The notes beneath the pieces were generated by a model. The model was not told the DNA's origin. It ran no database searches and was given only the letters and a program-made list of their open reading frames with translations. Below are positions 22,849 to 23,109 of a stretch of 23,109 nt of DNA, one piece after another. The DNA is from JAFGQJ01 sp964495755 (GTDB lineage Bacteria > Spirochaetota > Spirochaetia > SZUA-6 > DRHE01), in contig CAZBXU010000036.1 of NCBI GenBank assembly GCA_964495755.1, forward strand, positions 1 to 23,109. Direction: 5' to 3'. A program made the translations under genes and the position numbers. The first letter of the stretch is position 1, and each line of letters opens with the position of its first letter.

Positions 22849-22865
22849 AAAAAGCAGCGCTTTTT
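22849..22865. promoter_or_regulatory. Short AAAAAGC/GCTTTTT inverted repeat
   Basis: AAAAAGC and GCTTTTT flank a three-base loop, a perfect seven-pair hairpin with A-T ends. It could be a weak bidirectional terminator or part of the upstream control region of the putative rRNA promoter. No coding sequence is seen between 22732 and the window end. Confidence 0.3.
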
Positions 22866-22927
22866 CCTTCGCGATAGCGGTCTTTTTAGTATACCGTAAA
22901 AGCTCAAATTTATTTTTGCATTAGTAC

Positions 22928-22957
22928 TTGACATTGAGTGCTTGAGTGGAGTAAATT
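22928..22957 (+). promoter_or_regulatory. Probable rRNA operon promoter
   Basis: TTGACA (22928-22933), 18 bases, TAAATT (22952-22957), preceded by an A/T-rich run (22894-22925) that could serve as an UP element. The transcript would run toward the window end. Confidence 0.5.
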
Positions 22958-22962
22958 CGCAC

Positions 22963-23109
22963 TTGCGCCTCAGCCCCAAGGGGGAAGTCTGAGGGGCGGA
23001 TAGAATAGGATCTTTGAAAAGCTGAAAAGCATATCTCCGTTGAAGGCTCGAAGCCGGCGGGGGTGTTTTTTGGCAATAGGGAAGGGAAGATAAGAGAAGA
23101 GGTAAGGAT
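22963..23109 (+). promoter_or_regulatory. Putative rRNA leader with boxA-like element
   Basis: A GC-rich hairpin (CGCCTCAG at 22965-22972 with CTGAGGGGCG, bulged) is followed by ATCTTTGAAAA (23010-23020), close to the boxA antitermination element TGYTCTTTRAAAA found before 16S rRNA genes. The remaining 90 bases are purine-rich and hold no ORF. The mature 16S sequence does not begin inside the window, so an rRNA operon starting just past 23109 is inference. Confidence 0.4.

Overview
This window looks like bacterial chromosome from a spirochaete or a close relative, held with moderate confidence. The reasons are a yajC-secD-secF cluster, a threonyl-tRNA synthetase without the usual TGS domain next to an ATP-cone/uridine-kinase fusion, a membrane-anchored YcgR-like PilZ protein, and a GC-rich genome using ordinary sigma-70-type promoters. 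Taxonomy is inferred from memory of these families; no search was run. A run of 100 N (9322-9421) marks an assembly gap, so linkage across it is only as good as the scaffolding.

Layout. 43-1740 is an AT-rich gene, unlike its neighbours in base use, for an unrecognised protein that reads as two tandem kinase-like units, the second degenerate. 1842-3514 (minus) is a coupled pair: a membrane PilZ protein and a small protein with a caspase/CHAT-like His/Cys pair. 3570-9225 (plus) holds a small unknown gene, then yajC, secD, secF and tkt, close enough to be one operon from yajC on. 9226-10580 is a disturbed region: a tRNA-like element in place of a terminator, the assembly gap, a toxin-first RelE/Phd-type toxin-antitoxin pair with a palindromic operator, decayed sequence and a remnant of a sugar-nucleotide epimerase. 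10581-12551 is a secreted patatin with a probable beta-barrel. 12553-15039 (minus) is an M20 peptidase followed by class I fructose-bisphosphate aldolase. 15224-21328 (plus) carries bcp, thrS, an ATP-cone nucleoside kinase-like gene, an M32 carboxypeptidase and a membrane protein. 21322-22731 (minus) is a protein with two complete CDP-alcohol phosphotransferase active sites. The last 380 bases look like the promoter and leader of an rRNA operon that would start just beyond the window.

Functionally the window is mostly housekeeping: protein export (YajC-SecD-SecF), central carbon metabolism (transketolase, aldolase), peptide turnover (M20, M32), peroxide defence (Bcp), translation (ThrRS, putative rRNA) and phospholipid synthesis. 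The most interesting items are a candidate leader-peptide attenuator ahead of thrS (15-codon ORF with adjacent Thr codons, a stable hairpin, then an intrinsic terminator just before the thrS ribosome site), the PilZ/caspase-like coupled pair, the tandem kinase-like protein, the double-headed CDP-alcohol phosphotransferase and the tRNA-like element at the assembly gap.
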